Positions 1 to 8,589 of a stretch of DNA of 53,643 bases are shown here, piece by piece. The notes under the pieces are model-generated. The model saw nothing but the letters and a program-made list of their open reading frames with translations. It had not been told where the DNA came from and did not search any database. Every line of letters starts with the position of its first letter. The first letter of the stretch is position 1. A program made the translations under genes and the position numbers. This stretch comes from Desulfobacteraceae bacterium (GTDB lineage: Bacteria > Desulfobacterota > Desulfobacteria > Desulfobacterales > Desulfosarcinaceae): NCBI GenBank assembly GCA_003599575.1, contig QZKV01000115.1, forward strand, positions 1-53,643, given 5' to 3'.

Positions 1-185
1 AAGTCCGAGCCGCCCTTTCCCCCGCCGATCGGCATGCCGAACCCTTTATGGACATCGGGCATGATCGCAATGTGCATGTATGCAAATGGAAGGTTGGCTA
101 GATTTATGGCTTGCTGAAGAGCTTCTGCTTCAATCTTCGCTGCCCAAAGCTTAATCGGGAGTTTACCTTCATGGATTGTTCTCAA
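1..185 (-). CDS. rtcB: RtcB-type RNA ligase, N-terminal fragment cut by window edge
   Basis: Read from a TTG at 183-185, the frame gives about 60 residues with the pattern of the RtcB N-terminus: IKLWA, then QQAINLANLPF, then HIAIMPDVHKGFGMPIGG. RtcB ligates 2',3'-cyclic phosphate and 5'-OH RNA ends. An AGAGG lies 7 nt before the TTG, which supports that start. The start overlaps the stop of the preceding ORF (169-171) by 17 nt. Oddly, after MPIGG the last codons read GGKGGSD, which is not the usual RtcB continuation (GGVLA-like) but fits the glutamate dehydrogenase signature PIGGGKGGSDF. The last few bases may therefore belong to another gene. Only the N-terminus is visible. Confidence 0.6.
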   Translation of the reverse strand, partial: MRTIHEGKLPIKLWAAKIEAEALQQAINLANLPFAYMHIAIMPDVHKGFGMPIGGGKGGSD

Positions 186-1866
186 TGGAACACCTCTGTG
201 ACATGCCGTGCAGCATTTTTTCCAATGCCGGCAAATACCCGAAGTTGGTCAGGTCAAAATGAACCGGTGTAATTGAAATGTAGCCGTCCAGAACTGCGCG
301 CACATCGCTGTCATCCGATTCTTCGCCCTCAACCAGTTCACCGGCCAGGGCTTTCTTTACAAGTGCTTCGCGTTTCTTGACCTGCTCCATGGTGATCGGG
401 CGCACGCTGGCGGGCGGTTCTTCCAGTCCGTATTTCCATTGCAGGAATTTTTTGCCGGTGACCGGATAGAGTGCGTAGATCAGCAAGTCATCCATGTCTA
501 CGGCCTGATCGCCGATTTCTTTTTTGGCCTTGTCCAATTCGGGATCGATCACCTCGGCCGGACGAACGGTTATGGGCTTCTCACCGCGCGAATAACCCTT
601 CAGGGCTTTCTTCTGGACCTCCGGATCGATGGGTACGGCGGTCTTTCCATAGAGACCGTAGCACAGGTCCTTGACCTGGTCGGTGATCATTTTGTAGCGT
701 TCTTTCGCGTCGTCGAAAAGCACATTGTTGACGGTCTGGATACCCACAATCTGACTGGTGGGCGTGACCAGGGGGATCTGGCCCAACTCCTTGCGCACCC
801 GCGGCAGCTCTTTATAAACTTGGCCTATCTTATCCAGGGCGTCCATTTCGCGCAACTGGTTGACCAGGTTGGAGAGCATCCCGCCGGGGGTCTGGTGCAG
901 CAAGACATTGATATCGATGATCGAGACCTTGGAGTCGTCCAGCAGGTGCTTGTACTTTGGCATGACCTCCTTTTCCAGCTTCTCATTGATTCTAGCCAGC
1001 AACTGGATATCGAATCCCGTATCGCGGTTGGTGCCCAAGAGGGTCATCACCAGCGGCTCGATGGCAGCATGCGAGGTGCGGTAGGCATAGGGGGTCATGC
1101 AGGTGTCGAGGATGTCCACGCCGGCTTCGACGGCCTTGAGATGCGTCATGGAGGACATGCCGGAAGTAAAATGACTGTGCAGATGAATGGGCGGTTTTAC
1201 GGCCGCCTTGAGCGCTTTGACCAGTTGATAGGCATCATAGGGCGCAAGCAGTCCGGCCATGTCCTTGATGCAGATCGAGTCGGCGCCCATGGATTCCAGG
1301 TCCTTGGACTTCTTGACGTAATAGTCGATATTGTAGACTTCCCCGCCCATGCGCGGTTCGGTCATGGAGTAGCAGATGCAGCCCTGAAAATGCTTGCCGC
1401 TCTCCTTGATCACTTTGACCACGGTTTCGAAATTGCGGTAGTCGTTCAGGGCGTCGAAGGTGCGGAAGATATCCATGCCGTTGGCCGCCGCCCGATCCAC
1501 GAAGGCGCGCGCCGTGTCGTCGGCGTAATTGCGGTAGCCCACCAGGTTCTGGGCCCGCAGCAGCATGGAAAAAGGGGTCTTCTTGATATAGCGCTTCAGG
1601 GTGCGGATGCGCTCCCAGGGATCTTCGTTCAAAAAGCGGTGCATGGTATCAAAAGTGGCGCCGCCCCAGGTTTCAACTGCCCAGAACCCCACCTCATCCA
1701 TCATTTCGGCCACAGGAATCATGTCTTCGGTGCGCCCGCGGGTGGCAAACAGGGACTGATGACCGTCGCGCAAGCTCAAGTCTTCGATCTTGAGCGGGTT
1801 TGCGGCTATGGGGCGTTTTTTATCGTAATTCATCGTGGTTATCTTCACTTGATCATGGTCGCTCAT
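169..1866 (-). CDS. Biotin-dependent carboxyltransferase subunit (transcarboxylase 5S / PycB / OadA-like)
   Basis: 565 aa. The HMGL-like TIM barrel has the metal and catalytic residues of the family: D-G-H-Q-S at residues 34-38, the active-site lysine in IKDMAG (K201), and the metal histidines HLHSH (H228, H230). A PYC/OADA conserved domain follows to about residue 510. Such subunits move a carboxyl group between biotin and pyruvate/oxaloacetate. With the 12S-type gene upstream in the same operon, the likely role is the 5S half of methylmalonyl-CoA:pyruvate carboxyltransferase; pyruvate carboxylase B or oxaloacetate decarboxylase alpha are alternatives. GGAGGGAG precedes the start by 9 nt. 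Oddity: family members end near residue 515, but here about 48 more residues follow (172-315), containing GYISITPVHFDLT, a SurE C-terminal signature. No biotin-carrier domain is fused. Confidence 0.9.
   Translation of the reverse strand: MSDHDQVKITTMNYDKKRPIAANPLKIEDLSLRDGHQSLFATRGRTEDMIPVAEMMDEVGFWAVETWGGATFDTMHRFLNEDPWERIRTLKRYIKKTPFSMLLRAQNLVGYRNYADDTARAFVDRAAANGMDIFRTFDALNDYRNFETVVKVIKESGKHFQGCICYSMTEPRMGGEVYNIDYYVKKSKDLESMGADSICIKDMAGLLAPYDAYQLVKALKAAVKPPIHLHSHFTSGMSSMTHLKAVEAGVDILDTCMTPYAYRTSHAAIEPLVMTLLGTNRDTGFDIQLLARINEKLEKEVMPKYKHLLDDSKVSIIDINVLLHQTPGGMLSNLVNQLREMDALDKIGQVYKELPRVRKELGQIPLVTPTSQIVGIQTVNNVLFDDAKERYKMITDQVKDLCYGLYGKTAVPIDPEVQKKALKGYSRGEKPITVRPAEVIDPELDKAKKEIGDQAVDMDDLLIYALYPVTGKKFLQWKYGLEEPPASVRPITMEQVKKREALVKKALAGELVEGEESDDSDVRAVLDGYISITPVHFDLTNFGYLPALEKMLHGMSQRCSIENNP
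172..315 (-). other. SurE-like C-terminal tail fused in frame to the carboxyltransferase
   Basis: The last ~48 codons of the carboxyltransferase ORF read DSDVRAVLDGY, then ISITPVHFDLT, then LPALEKML. SurE nucleotidases end with GYVSVTPLHxDLT and a short helix, and carboxyltransferases do not. The junction is near nucleotide 315, just where a 5S-type protein would normally stop. Either a deletion removed the body of a surE gene and joined its end to this ORF, or the sequence is a chimeric join. The tail is followed at once by an RtcB start, so surE and rtcB may be true neighbours elsewhere. Confidence 0.5.
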
Positions 1867-1913
1867 CTTTTGCGTCTCCCTCCTGGTAAGGCGTTAAACC
1901 GTGCAGATGGTCA

Positions 1914-2132
1914 TCATCGATGCAACGCTTTGACCTGCATCAGGTTACGCATCTGCATCATGCTCTGGCGTCCGCTTTGTCCCCACAGGTTCGGCATGGC
2001 TGCCTGGGCCTGTGTTTTGGGAGGGGCCATTGCGGCGGCCAGGTGCTGGTGAAAGGCTTCTTCTTCCTGTTGCATAAAGGCGGCCACCGCGGCTAAAGCG
2101 GCAGCCATTTCTTTTTCTTTTTTATCCATCAT
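1914..2132 (-). CDS. Small carboxylase-associated protein, uncharacterised
   Basis: 72 aa from the ATG at 2130-2132, chosen over an ATG eight codons upstream because GGGGAA lies just before it. The N-terminal half is a charged then Ala-rich helix (MMDKKEKEMAAALAAVAAF). The C-terminal half has a Pro-Asn-Leu-Trp-Gly ... Gly-Arg ... Met-rich Arg stretch. It sits between the 12S-type and 5S-type carboxyltransferase genes with short gaps, so it is almost certainly co-transcribed. Small proteins at this position in related loci are thought to be accessory or epsilon-like subunits; no such role is shown here. It lacks the M-K-M biotinylation motif and has no membrane segment, so it is neither a 1.3S carrier nor a typical OadG. 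Confidence 0.65.
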   Translation of the reverse strand: MMDKKEKEMAAALAAVAAFMQQEEEAFHQHLAAAMAPPKTQAQAAMPNLWGQSGRQSMMQMRNLMQVKALHR

Positions 2133-2213
2133 GGATTCCCCGTTTCCCGGCCGCATGCCGGCAAATCCAGCCCGGTTGATGTCTTTACTTCATCCCTCAG
2201 CCTGCAGCCCTCT

Positions 2214-3767
2214 TTAGGTCGGAATATTGCCGTGCTTTTTAGGAGGCCGTAACTCACGCTTGGTGCACATGATCTCCAGGGCATCGATCAGCCGCGGCCG
2301 GGTTTCACTGGGCCGGATAACGGCATCGACGTAGCCGCGGCCTGCGGCCACATACGGATTGGCAAAAATATCACGGTATTCCTTGATTTTTTCCTGGCGC
2401 TTGGCCGCAGGCTGGGCCGCCGACTGGATTTCCTTGCGGTGGATGACGTTGGCCGCACCTTCGGCGCCCATCACGGCGATTTCAGCAGTGGGCCACGCAA
2501 ATACCATATCGGCGCCAAGGTGGCGTGAAGACATGGCAATGTAAGCTCCGCCATAATCCTTGCGGGTGATCAGCAACAGTTTGGGAACCGTGGCCTCGCT
2601 GTAGCACCACAGCAGCTTGGCCCCGTGCCGGATGATGCCGCCCCATTCCTGCTGGCTGCCGGGCAGATAGCCGGGCACATCGGCGATGGTCAGCAAGGGG
2701 ATGTTGAAGGCGTCGCAAAAACGGATAAACCGGGTGGCCTTGTCCGAGGCATCGATATCCAGGCAGCCCGCCAGCACATTGGGCTGGTTGGCGATGATGC
2801 CGATGGTGCGGCCGTTCAGGCGGGCGAAACAGACGACGATGTTTTTGGCAAAATATTCGTGCGGCTCCAGTATTTCCCCTTTGTCCACAATGGAGCGGAT
2901 CACCGTCTTGATGTCGTAGCCGGTATTGGGGTTCTCGGGAATGATGCCGTCCAGGGCCGCCGCAGTGCGACGGGGATCGTCGCCTGTGTCGATGCGCGGC
3001 GGATCCTCCATGTTGTTGGAGGGCAAATAGGCCAGCAGGGTGCGGATACGTTCCAGGGTTTCGGCATCGCTTTCGCAGGCGAACTGGGCCACACCGCTTT
3101 TTTCGTTGTGGGCCATGGCGCCGCCGAGATCTTCGAAAGAAATCTCTTCACCGGTGACCGCTTTGATCACTTCGGGGCCGGTGATGAACATGTAGCTGGA
3201 CTGCTTGACCATGAAGACAAAATCGGTCATGGCCGGGGAGTACACGGCGCCGCCTGCGGTCGGACCCATGATCGCCGATATCTGCGGGATGACGCCCGAA
3301 GCCAGTGAGTTGCGGTAGAAGATATTGCCGTAACCGCACAGGGCATCCACGCCTTCCTGGATGCGCGCGCCGCCCGAATCGTTCAGGCCCACGAAGGGCA
3401 CGCCGGCCTTGATGGCCAGATCCATGACCTTGCAGATCTTCTGGGCATGCATTTCGCCCAGGCTGCCGGCTCTGGCGGTAAAGTCCTGGGCGAACGCGAA
3501 GACCGGCCGTCCGTCCACCTGGCCATGTCCGGTGACGACACCGTCCGAGGGAATCGCAACCGAAGGCATATCGAAGTTGACACTGCGGTGTTTGACGAAC
3601 ATGTCGATTTCACGGAAAGTTCCCTTGTCAAACAATCGATCGAGCCGTTCGCGGGCGGTCAGCCTTGCGTTTTCCTTGTGTTTGGCGACGGCCTTGGCCC
3701 CCCCCATTGCAAGCATTTTGGCTTCGCGCGCCTTGAGTTCATTGATTTTGTCTTCAACACTGCCCAT
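2214..3767 (-). CDS. mmdA: Methylmalonyl-CoA carboxyltransferase 12S / propionyl-CoA carboxylase beta-type subunit
   Basis: 517 aa, the normal length for the family. Two crotonase-like carboxyltransferase domains are present, with oxyanion-hole glycines in SGGARIQEG (about residue 135) and GPTAGGAVYSPA (about 172) in the first half, GYLPGSQQEWGG in the second, and the typical ending PPKKHGNIP. It transfers CO2 between biotin and propionyl-CoA/methylmalonyl-CoA. The start at 3767 is preceded by AAAGGAA; the open frame runs 33 codons further but has no better ribosome site. Next to mutase, MeaB and a 5S-type subunit it fits the transcarboxylase 12S role. It could also work as a decarboxylase (MmdA) or PccB; sequence alone does not separate these. 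Confidence 0.9.
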   Translation of the reverse strand: MGSVEDKINELKAREAKMLAMGGAKAVAKHKENARLTARERLDRLFDKGTFREIDMFVKHRSVNFDMPSVAIPSDGVVTGHGQVDGRPVFAFAQDFTARAGSLGEMHAQKICKVMDLAIKAGVPFVGLNDSGGARIQEGVDALCGYGNIFYRNSLASGVIPQISAIMGPTAGGAVYSPAMTDFVFMVKQSSYMFITGPEVIKAVTGEEISFEDLGGAMAHNEKSGVAQFACESDAETLERIRTLLAYLPSNNMEDPPRIDTGDDPRRTAAALDGIIPENPNTGYDIKTVIRSIVDKGEILEPHEYFAKNIVVCFARLNGRTIGIIANQPNVLAGCLDIDASDKATRFIRFCDAFNIPLLTIADVPGYLPGSQQEWGGIIRHGAKLLWCYSEATVPKLLLITRKDYGGAYIAMSSRHLGADMVFAWPTAEIAVMGAEGAANVIHRKEIQSAAQPAAKRQEKIKEYRDIFANPYVAAGRGYVDAVIRPSETRPRLIDALEIMCTKRELRPPKKHGNIPT

Positions 3768-3927
3768 ATCGGATTCCTTTCCCCCGTGCTGAGCGGAATG
3801 CAGAAGCGGTCTGCATTCCGGCGTCATCACCCAAACGAACCATCGGCTGATGAATATTGATACCAAACAAGCAAGGAAGTTTTTCTTTCGTCGATCGGCA
3901 ATTGGAAAGTTTCAATCCAGCAAAAAG

Positions 3928-4932
3928 TCATATCTGTTTATTATCTATACAGTTGTTGTCAAGCAAAAAAAGCAGTCGACGCGCCGCGCGGGTGGGCGTC
4001 ACCTCGCCCCGGCGGACTTGACCGGTGATCTGCGGCAGATGCTTTTGAACGGCCTGATGCTGATGGAAGCGCTCTTTCAATCCATCTTCGATCAAGGCCC
4101 ACATCCACTGCAGGGCCTGATCCCTGCGCCGCGCGTGCAACTCACCGGTGGTCGACAAGAGCCGGTTGTATTCCACCACCAAATCCCAGATCGCATCCAG
4201 TCCCGACTGCGTTTTCGCGCTGCATGTCACCACCGGCGGCCGCCAGTCATCCGAGACCGGATGCATCAGGTGCAGGGCTTTCTCCAGCTCCAGGCGCGCC
4301 AGTTCGGCCGCTTGCATGTTATCGCCGTCGGCCTTGTTGATCGCCACGGCATGCACCAGCTCCAAAATGCCTTTTTTGATGCCCTGGAGCACATCGCCGG
4401 CGCCCGTGATCATGAGCAGCAGGAAGAAATCGACCATTGAAGCAACCGCGGCTTCACTTTGGCCGACGCCGACCGTCTCCACGAGGATGACGTCAAAACC
4501 CGCCGCTTCACAAAGCAGCATGGTTTCACGGGTCATCCGGGCCACCCCGCCCAGAGTGCCGCCCGTAGGCGATGGGCGGATAAACGCCGCGGGTGCGGCC
4601 GCCAACCGTTGCATGCGGGTTTTGTCGGCCAGAATACTGCCTCCCGAACGTATGGAGCTGGGGTCCACCGCAAGCACGGCCAACCGGTATCCACGATCGG
4701 TCAGGCGCATGCCGAAATTTTCGATAAAGGTGCTCTTGCCGACCCCGGGCACCCCGGAGATCCCCACCCGGAAGGCGCGGCCGGTGCGGCCCATTACCGA
4801 CTCGATCAGTTGCTGGGCCATCTCGCGGTGCGCGGGCAGATGGCTTTCCACCAGCGTGATGGCTTTGGACAGAATGCGGCGGTCGCCGCTTGCAAGGCCG
4901 TCGACATAATAGCTGAGGGGTTGGGGGGACAT
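3928..4932 (-). CDS. meaB: MeaB-type G3E GTPase, methylmalonyl-CoA mutase chaperone
   Basis: 334 aa. P-loop GVPGVGKS at residues 60-67, DPSS near 93, a switch region ETVGVGQSE near 170, and NKAD near 220, which is the order of the MeaB/ArgK family. MeaB gates loading of adenosylcobalamin and protects or rescues methylmalonyl-CoA mutase using GTP. The mutase gene ends 152 bp upstream in the same direction, the usual pairing. The start is the ATG at 4930-4932, aligned to the family N-terminus (LSYYVDGLASGDRRILSKAIT). The ribosome site before it is weak, so an earlier start is possible. The old name (LAO/AO transport ATPase, ArgK) would be misleading here. Confidence 0.93.
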   Translation of the reverse strand: MSPQPLSYYVDGLASGDRRILSKAITLVESHLPAHREMAQQLIESVMGRTGRAFRVGISGVPGVGKSTFIENFGMRLTDRGYRLAVLAVDPSSIRSGGSILADKTRMQRLAAAPAAFIRPSPTGGTLGGVARMTRETMLLCEAAGFDVILVETVGVGQSEAAVASMVDFFLLLMITGAGDVLQGIKKGILELVHAVAINKADGDNMQAAELARLELEKALHLMHPVSDDWRPPVVTCSAKTQSGLDAIWDLVVEYNRLLSTTGELHARRRDQALQWMWALIEDGLKERFHQHQAVQKHLPQITGQVRRGEVTPTRAARRLLFLLDNNCIDNKQI

Positions 4933-5084
4933 TGGTATGTTTACATCCAACTTTCTGAATTGCAATTCTTTGTGGGTACGCGTCAAGCCCCGGGGGGCAC
5001 AATACCGATCCGATTGCGCCCCCAATTCATAGCGCCCCTGGAACCATTGGATTTGCCAAGCTGAAGTCCGTCAGGACTCAGCTT

Positions 5085-7214
5085 TCATTGCACCTTCTCC
5101 AGCGCGTTCAGAACGTCGTTGGCCGACTTGATCAGCGATGTGCCGGGTCCGAACACCCCCACCGCACCGGCTTTTTGCAGGAATTCGTAGTCGGCCGGGG
5201 GGATCACGCCGCCTACCACCACCAGGATATCTTCGCTGCCCTGGGCTTTGAGGGCGGCGAGCAATTGGGGCACCAGGGTTTTGTGACCGGCCGCCAGGGT
5301 GGATACGCCCACCACGTGGACATCGTTTTCCAATGCCATTTTGGCGACTTCCTCGGGTGTTTGGAACATGGGACTGATGTCCACATCGAAGCCGAAATCC
5401 GCAAAGGCCGTGGCGACCACCTTAACCCCCCGGTCGTGACCGTCCTGACCCATTTTGGCCAGCAAGATGCGCGGCCGCCGGCCTTCGCGGCGCATGAACG
5501 TCTCGGTGCGTTTGTTTAAGCTGTCGATCATGGTGGGGTCCTTGTATTCCGCTGCATATACGCCGGAGATGACTTGGGTGGTGGCCACGAACCGGCCGAA
5601 GACCTTTTCCATGGCATCGGAGATTTCTCCCACCGTGGCCCTGGCCCGCACCGCCGGCAGGCAGGCGGCCAGCAGATTGTCACCGGACTGCGCGGCCCGG
5701 GTGAGCGCCTGCAGCGCCTCTTCAACGCGCCCGGGATCGCGCCGGGCCTTGATGTCGCGCAGCCGCTGGACCTGCTCCAGGCGGACGGTTTCGGGCACCT
5801 CCAGGACATCCATCAACGGCACTTCCTCGACCGTGTACTTGTTGACGCCGACAATGACATCCAGGCCCTGGTCGATGCGCGCCTGGCGCCGCGCGGCCGA
5901 TTCTTCGATGCGCCGCTTGGGCATGCCGGTTTCGATGGCGTGGGCCATGCCGCCCAATTCTTCAACCTCGGCGATGATCTTGCGGGCTTCGTCGGCCATG
6001 GCGGCGGTGAGCGCTTCAATATAATAGGATCCGCCCAGGGGATCGATCACACGCGGGACATGGGACTCTTCCTGGAGGATCAACTGGGTATTGCGGGCTA
6101 TGCGCGCCGAGAAATTGGTGGGCAGCCCGACAGCCTCGTCGAAGGCATTGGTATGCAGCGATTGCGTACCGCCCAGCACCGCGGCCAGCGCCTCCAAAGT
6201 CGTCCGGATGATATTGTTGTAAGGGTCCTGCGCCGTAAGGCTCCAACCGGAGGTCTGTACATGGGTGCGCAGGATGCTTGAGCGGGAATCCTTGGGTTCA
6301 AAACGGCTGATCAATTCGTGCCACAAGAGGCGCGCGGCGCGCAGCATGGCGATTTCCATGAAAAAATTCATGCCCACGCCGAAAAAGAAGGAAAGCCGCG
6401 GGGCAAAGGCATCGATATCCAGACCCGCCTTGAGCGCCGCTCGCACGTATTCCAGTCCGTCGGCCAGGGTAAAGGCCAGTTGCAGCACGGAGGTGGCGCC
6501 GGCTTCCATCATGTGATAGCCGCTGATGCTGACCGTGTTGAAGCGCGGCATGTTGCGGGAACAATGGGCGATGATGTCCGCCACAATGCGCATGGACGGC
6601 TCCGGCGGATAGATATAGGTGTTGCGCGTCAGATACTCTTTTAGGATATCGTTTTGAATGGTTCCGGTGAGCTGTTCCTGTTGTACGCCCTGCTCCACCG
6701 CCGCCACGATATACATGGCCAGAATGGGAAGGACCGCCCCGTTCATGGTCATGGACACCGACATTTTGTCCAAAGGAATCTGATCGAAAAGAATTTTCAT
6801 GTCTTCCACGGAGTCGATGGCCACGCCCGCCTTGCCCACATCGCCCATGACCCGGGGGTGATCGGAATCATACCCGCGGTGGGTGGCCAGGTCGAAGGCC
6901 ACCGAGAGTCCCTTTTGCCCGGCCGCCAGATTGCGCCGGTAAAACGCATTGGATTCCTTGGCGGTGGAAAAGCCGGCGTACTGGCGGATCGTCCAGGGTC
7001 GCCCGGCATACATGGTGGCCATGGGACCGCGCACGTAGGGCGCAAATCCGGGCAGGCTGCCGAGGTGGGGCAAGCGCTCCAGATCCTGGCCGGTGTAAAG
7101 AGGCTTGACGGTGATGCCTTCGGGGGTATGCCAATTCAACTCGTCCAACGATTGGGCCTTGAGTTGTTTGGCGGCAAGCTTTTTCCAATGATCGATGTCG
7201 GGGTTCTGCGCCAT
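5085..7214 (-). CDS. Methylmalonyl-CoA mutase, single-chain
   Basis: 709 aa, carrying both the substrate-binding TIM barrel (residues about 30-560) and the C-terminal cobalamin domain. The B12 ligand motif D-x-H-x-x-G is seen as [10 protein letters not shown], followed by the SxL ([10 protein letters not shown]) and GG (VVVGGVIP) motifs. It interconverts (R)-methylmalonyl-CoA and succinyl-CoA using adenosylcobalamin. All mutase domains are on one chain and no separate small-subunit gene is present. MeaB lies just downstream and the epimerase 1.4 kb upstream. In a sulfate reducer this step serves propionate oxidation or the reverse, fermentative direction. Confidence 0.96.
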   Translation of the reverse strand: MAQNPDIDHWKKLAAKQLKAQSLDELNWHTPEGITVKPLYTGQDLERLPHLGSLPGFAPYVRGPMATMYAGRPWTIRQYAGFSTAKESNAFYRRNLAAGQKGLSVAFDLATHRGYDSDHPRVMGDVGKAGVAIDSVEDMKILFDQIPLDKMSVSMTMNGAVLPILAMYIVAAVEQGVQQEQLTGTIQNDILKEYLTRNTYIYPPEPSMRIVADIIAHCSRNMPRFNTVSISGYHMMEAGATSVLQLAFTLADGLEYVRAALKAGLDIDAFAPRLSFFFGVGMNFFMEIAMLRAARLLWHELISRFEPKDSRSSILRTHVQTSGWSLTAQDPYNNIIRTTLEALAAVLGGTQSLHTNAFDEAVGLPTNFSARIARNTQLILQEESHVPRVIDPLGGSYYIEALTAAMADEARKIIAEVEELGGMAHAIETGMPKRRIEESAARRQARIDQGLDVIVGVNKYTVEEVPLMDVLEVPETVRLEQVQRLRDIKARRDPGRVEEALQALTRAAQSGDNLLAACLPAVRARATVGEISDAMEKVFGRFVATTQVISGVYAAEYKDPTMIDSLNKRTETFMRREGRRPRILLAKMGQDGHDRGVKVVATAFADFGFDVDISPMFQTPEEVAKMALENDVHVVGVSTLAAGHKTLVPQLLAALKAQGSEDILVVVGGVIPPADYEFLQKAGAVGVFGPGTSLIKSANDVLNALEKVQ

Positions 7215-7374
7215 CTTGGTTTGCTCCTTATCATTTATGATCCCGCTGATGGTTTCAAATGGGTCGTGCCCGTTAAGATACTTACATTAATCACAAATAG
7301 GCGAAGACCACATGGGTTCAACAAGGACAGGCTGACTCTTGGATGCTTGTGTCGCTTTTCCGGCAGGCCTGGAT

Positions 7375-8055
7375 TCATGCATCCGGGCGGGTCATGCCGC
7401 GCCACACCATGTCGAACAGATTATTGGCCTGACCGGCCAGACTCTCCTGCCTGCCCCGTTGCTCCCACATCACAAAGCTGCGCTGGACCAGTCCCAGCAT
7501 GAAGTCGAGCAATACGCCGGCCCGTACATGGGGATTGAGCATCCGCTGGGCCTGCCCCTTTTTAAGAACGTCCAGATAGAGGTGAATCATCCGCTTCTGC
7601 TGGAAAGTTTCGTCGGCCATCCAGGTAGCCATCGGCAGGGTCATGAACAAGATACGTCCCAAGTGGGGATTGCGCTCGTAGTAATCCAGCTGCAGCCAGA
7701 GTACCTTGCGCAGCTTTTCCTTCATATCTTCGATGCCCTGCAGATGATCAACAATCCGCTCGGTCAATTTGCCCAGCCAGACATCCACGAATGCAAAGAC
7801 CAGTCGCTCCTTGCTGCCGTAGTACTTGTATATGGTACTGAAACTGACGCCCGCCCGCTTGGCGACATCGCGAATATTGGCTTTATGAAAGTCGGAATTG
7901 GAGAAGATATCCAGAACGGCTTTTTCCAGGCGCGCCTGAACCTCAGGCCGCAGCGGGGGCATTGGAGGAGATTTGGTTTGTGACTTTGAAGTTGCCGCGG
8001 AACCGGTTTGGAAACCGCCGCCTGCCCGAAGTGTGGAATGAACCTGCTTTGGCAT
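7375..8055 (-). CDS. TetR-family transcriptional regulator
   Basis: 226 aa. The helix-turn-helix is clear (IRDVAKRAGVSFSTIYKYYG, about residues 60-80). A helical ligand-binding domain of the TetR type fills the rest. The first 31 residues are low-complexity and lie before the domain; an ATG at 7960-7962 (MPPLRPEVQ) would give 195 aa and may be the true start. The gene lies 160 bp upstream of the mutase gene in the same direction, so it probably controls the methylmalonyl-CoA operon and itself, perhaps in response to an acyl-CoA. The ligand is not evident. A dyad at 8283-8297 in the upstream region could be its operator. Confidence 0.85.
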   Translation of the reverse strand: MPKQVHSTLRAGGGFQTGSAATSKSQTKSPPMPPLRPEVQARLEKAVLDIFSNSDFHKANIRDVAKRAGVSFSTIYKYYGSKERLVFAFVDVWLGKLTERIVDHLQGIEDMKEKLRKVLWLQLDYYERNPHLGRILFMTLPMATWMADETFQQKRMIHLYLDVLKKGQAQRMLNPHVRAGVLLDFMLGLVQRSFVMWEQRGRQESLAGQANNLFDMVWRGMTRPDA

Positions 8056-8282
8056 GAATCAGCCTTTGCCGGTGCGCCGGCGCCTGTTGCAACAATGCGT
8101 GCGCCCATTCGCCCACCTCGCACCTGCTGTACCGCTTTATCGGTGGGAGAGATGGGGGGTCAAAGCATGGCGCTATACCCGCTTTTACAGGGAACCAGAT
8201 AACTCTATTACCTCAAAATATGATTATAAGTATCTGTAACCAAATAATAATTTTAATCAATCAACCATGATGTGCATAATAG

Positions 8283-8297
8283 AGTAACAAAGTTACT
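8283..8297. promoter_or_regulatory. Perfect dyad AGTAAC-N3-GTTACT, possible TetR operator
   Basis: Six-base arms with a 3-nt spacer lie in AT-rich DNA about 230 bp upstream of the TetR gene. TetR-family operators are short palindromes near their own gene. No second copy was noticed elsewhere in the window, so the assignment is a guess from position and symmetry. Confidence 0.3.
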
Positions 8298-8414
8298 GAA
8301 AATTGGAGGGACTATACTCTTTGGGATTCGGGGGTGTCAATAGGGAAATAGGTATCCTTGAGGGGTTCAGCTCAGCCTAGCTGGTGTCCATCCAGGAATA
8401 CGCCTTTCTTAAAT

Positions 8415-8537
8415 CGTATTCGTATTCGTAATCGTATTCGTAATCGTATTCGTAATCGTATTCGTAATAGTTGTCGTAATCGCCATCGTTCATCCAAGCT
8501 TCGAATACGATTACGAATACGACAACGATAAGTTGAG
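8415..8537. repeat. Hexamer-repeat element A (CGTNNN tract, then CGANNN tract)
   Basis: From 8415 to 8468 nine 6-bp units alternate CGTATT and CGTAAT (a 12-bp period). The phase continues imperfectly to about 8492. From 8502 units of CGA+NNN follow (CGAATA, CGATTA, CGAATA, CGACAA, CGATAA) and the tract ends GTTGAG. The 21-bp segment 8502-8522 is the exact reverse complement of 8432-8452 and of 8444-8464, so a strong hairpin is possible. The same 21-mer pair brackets the four-helix-bundle gene at 30.5-31.0 kb. Here the arms are only about 35 bp apart and no gene lies between them. Confidence 0.85.
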
Positions 8538-8589
8538 GGATCGGGGAGTTTTGGACGCGTACGCGTACGAGCAAGACACAGCAGAGTTT

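Larger units (their letters stand above)
8056..8589. other. Non-coding gap upstream of the TetR-mutase operon
   Basis: No supported gene. From about 8200 to 8310 the sequence is AT-rich and contains TATAAT-like boxes on the minus strand and a perfect dyad (8283-8297), so it likely holds the promoter for the tetR-mutase operon. From 8415 to 8537 it is filled by a hexamer-repeat element listed separately. Short ORFs over the repeat only encode Arg-X or Tyr-acidic runs. Confidence 0.6.

Noticed and set aside
439-2052. Plus-strand open frame of 537 codons
   Set aside because: It is antisense to the carboxyltransferase genes, crosses two genes, and shows no protein family pattern; an effect of high GC codon bias.
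8415-8468. CRISPR-like array
   Set aside because: The repeat period is 12 bp with no spacers and no cas genes nearby.
8377-8574. Minus-strand ORF with Tyr-Glu-Tyr-Asp repeats
   Set aside because: The repeats are the translation of hexamer element A; there is no domain beside them and no good ribosome site.
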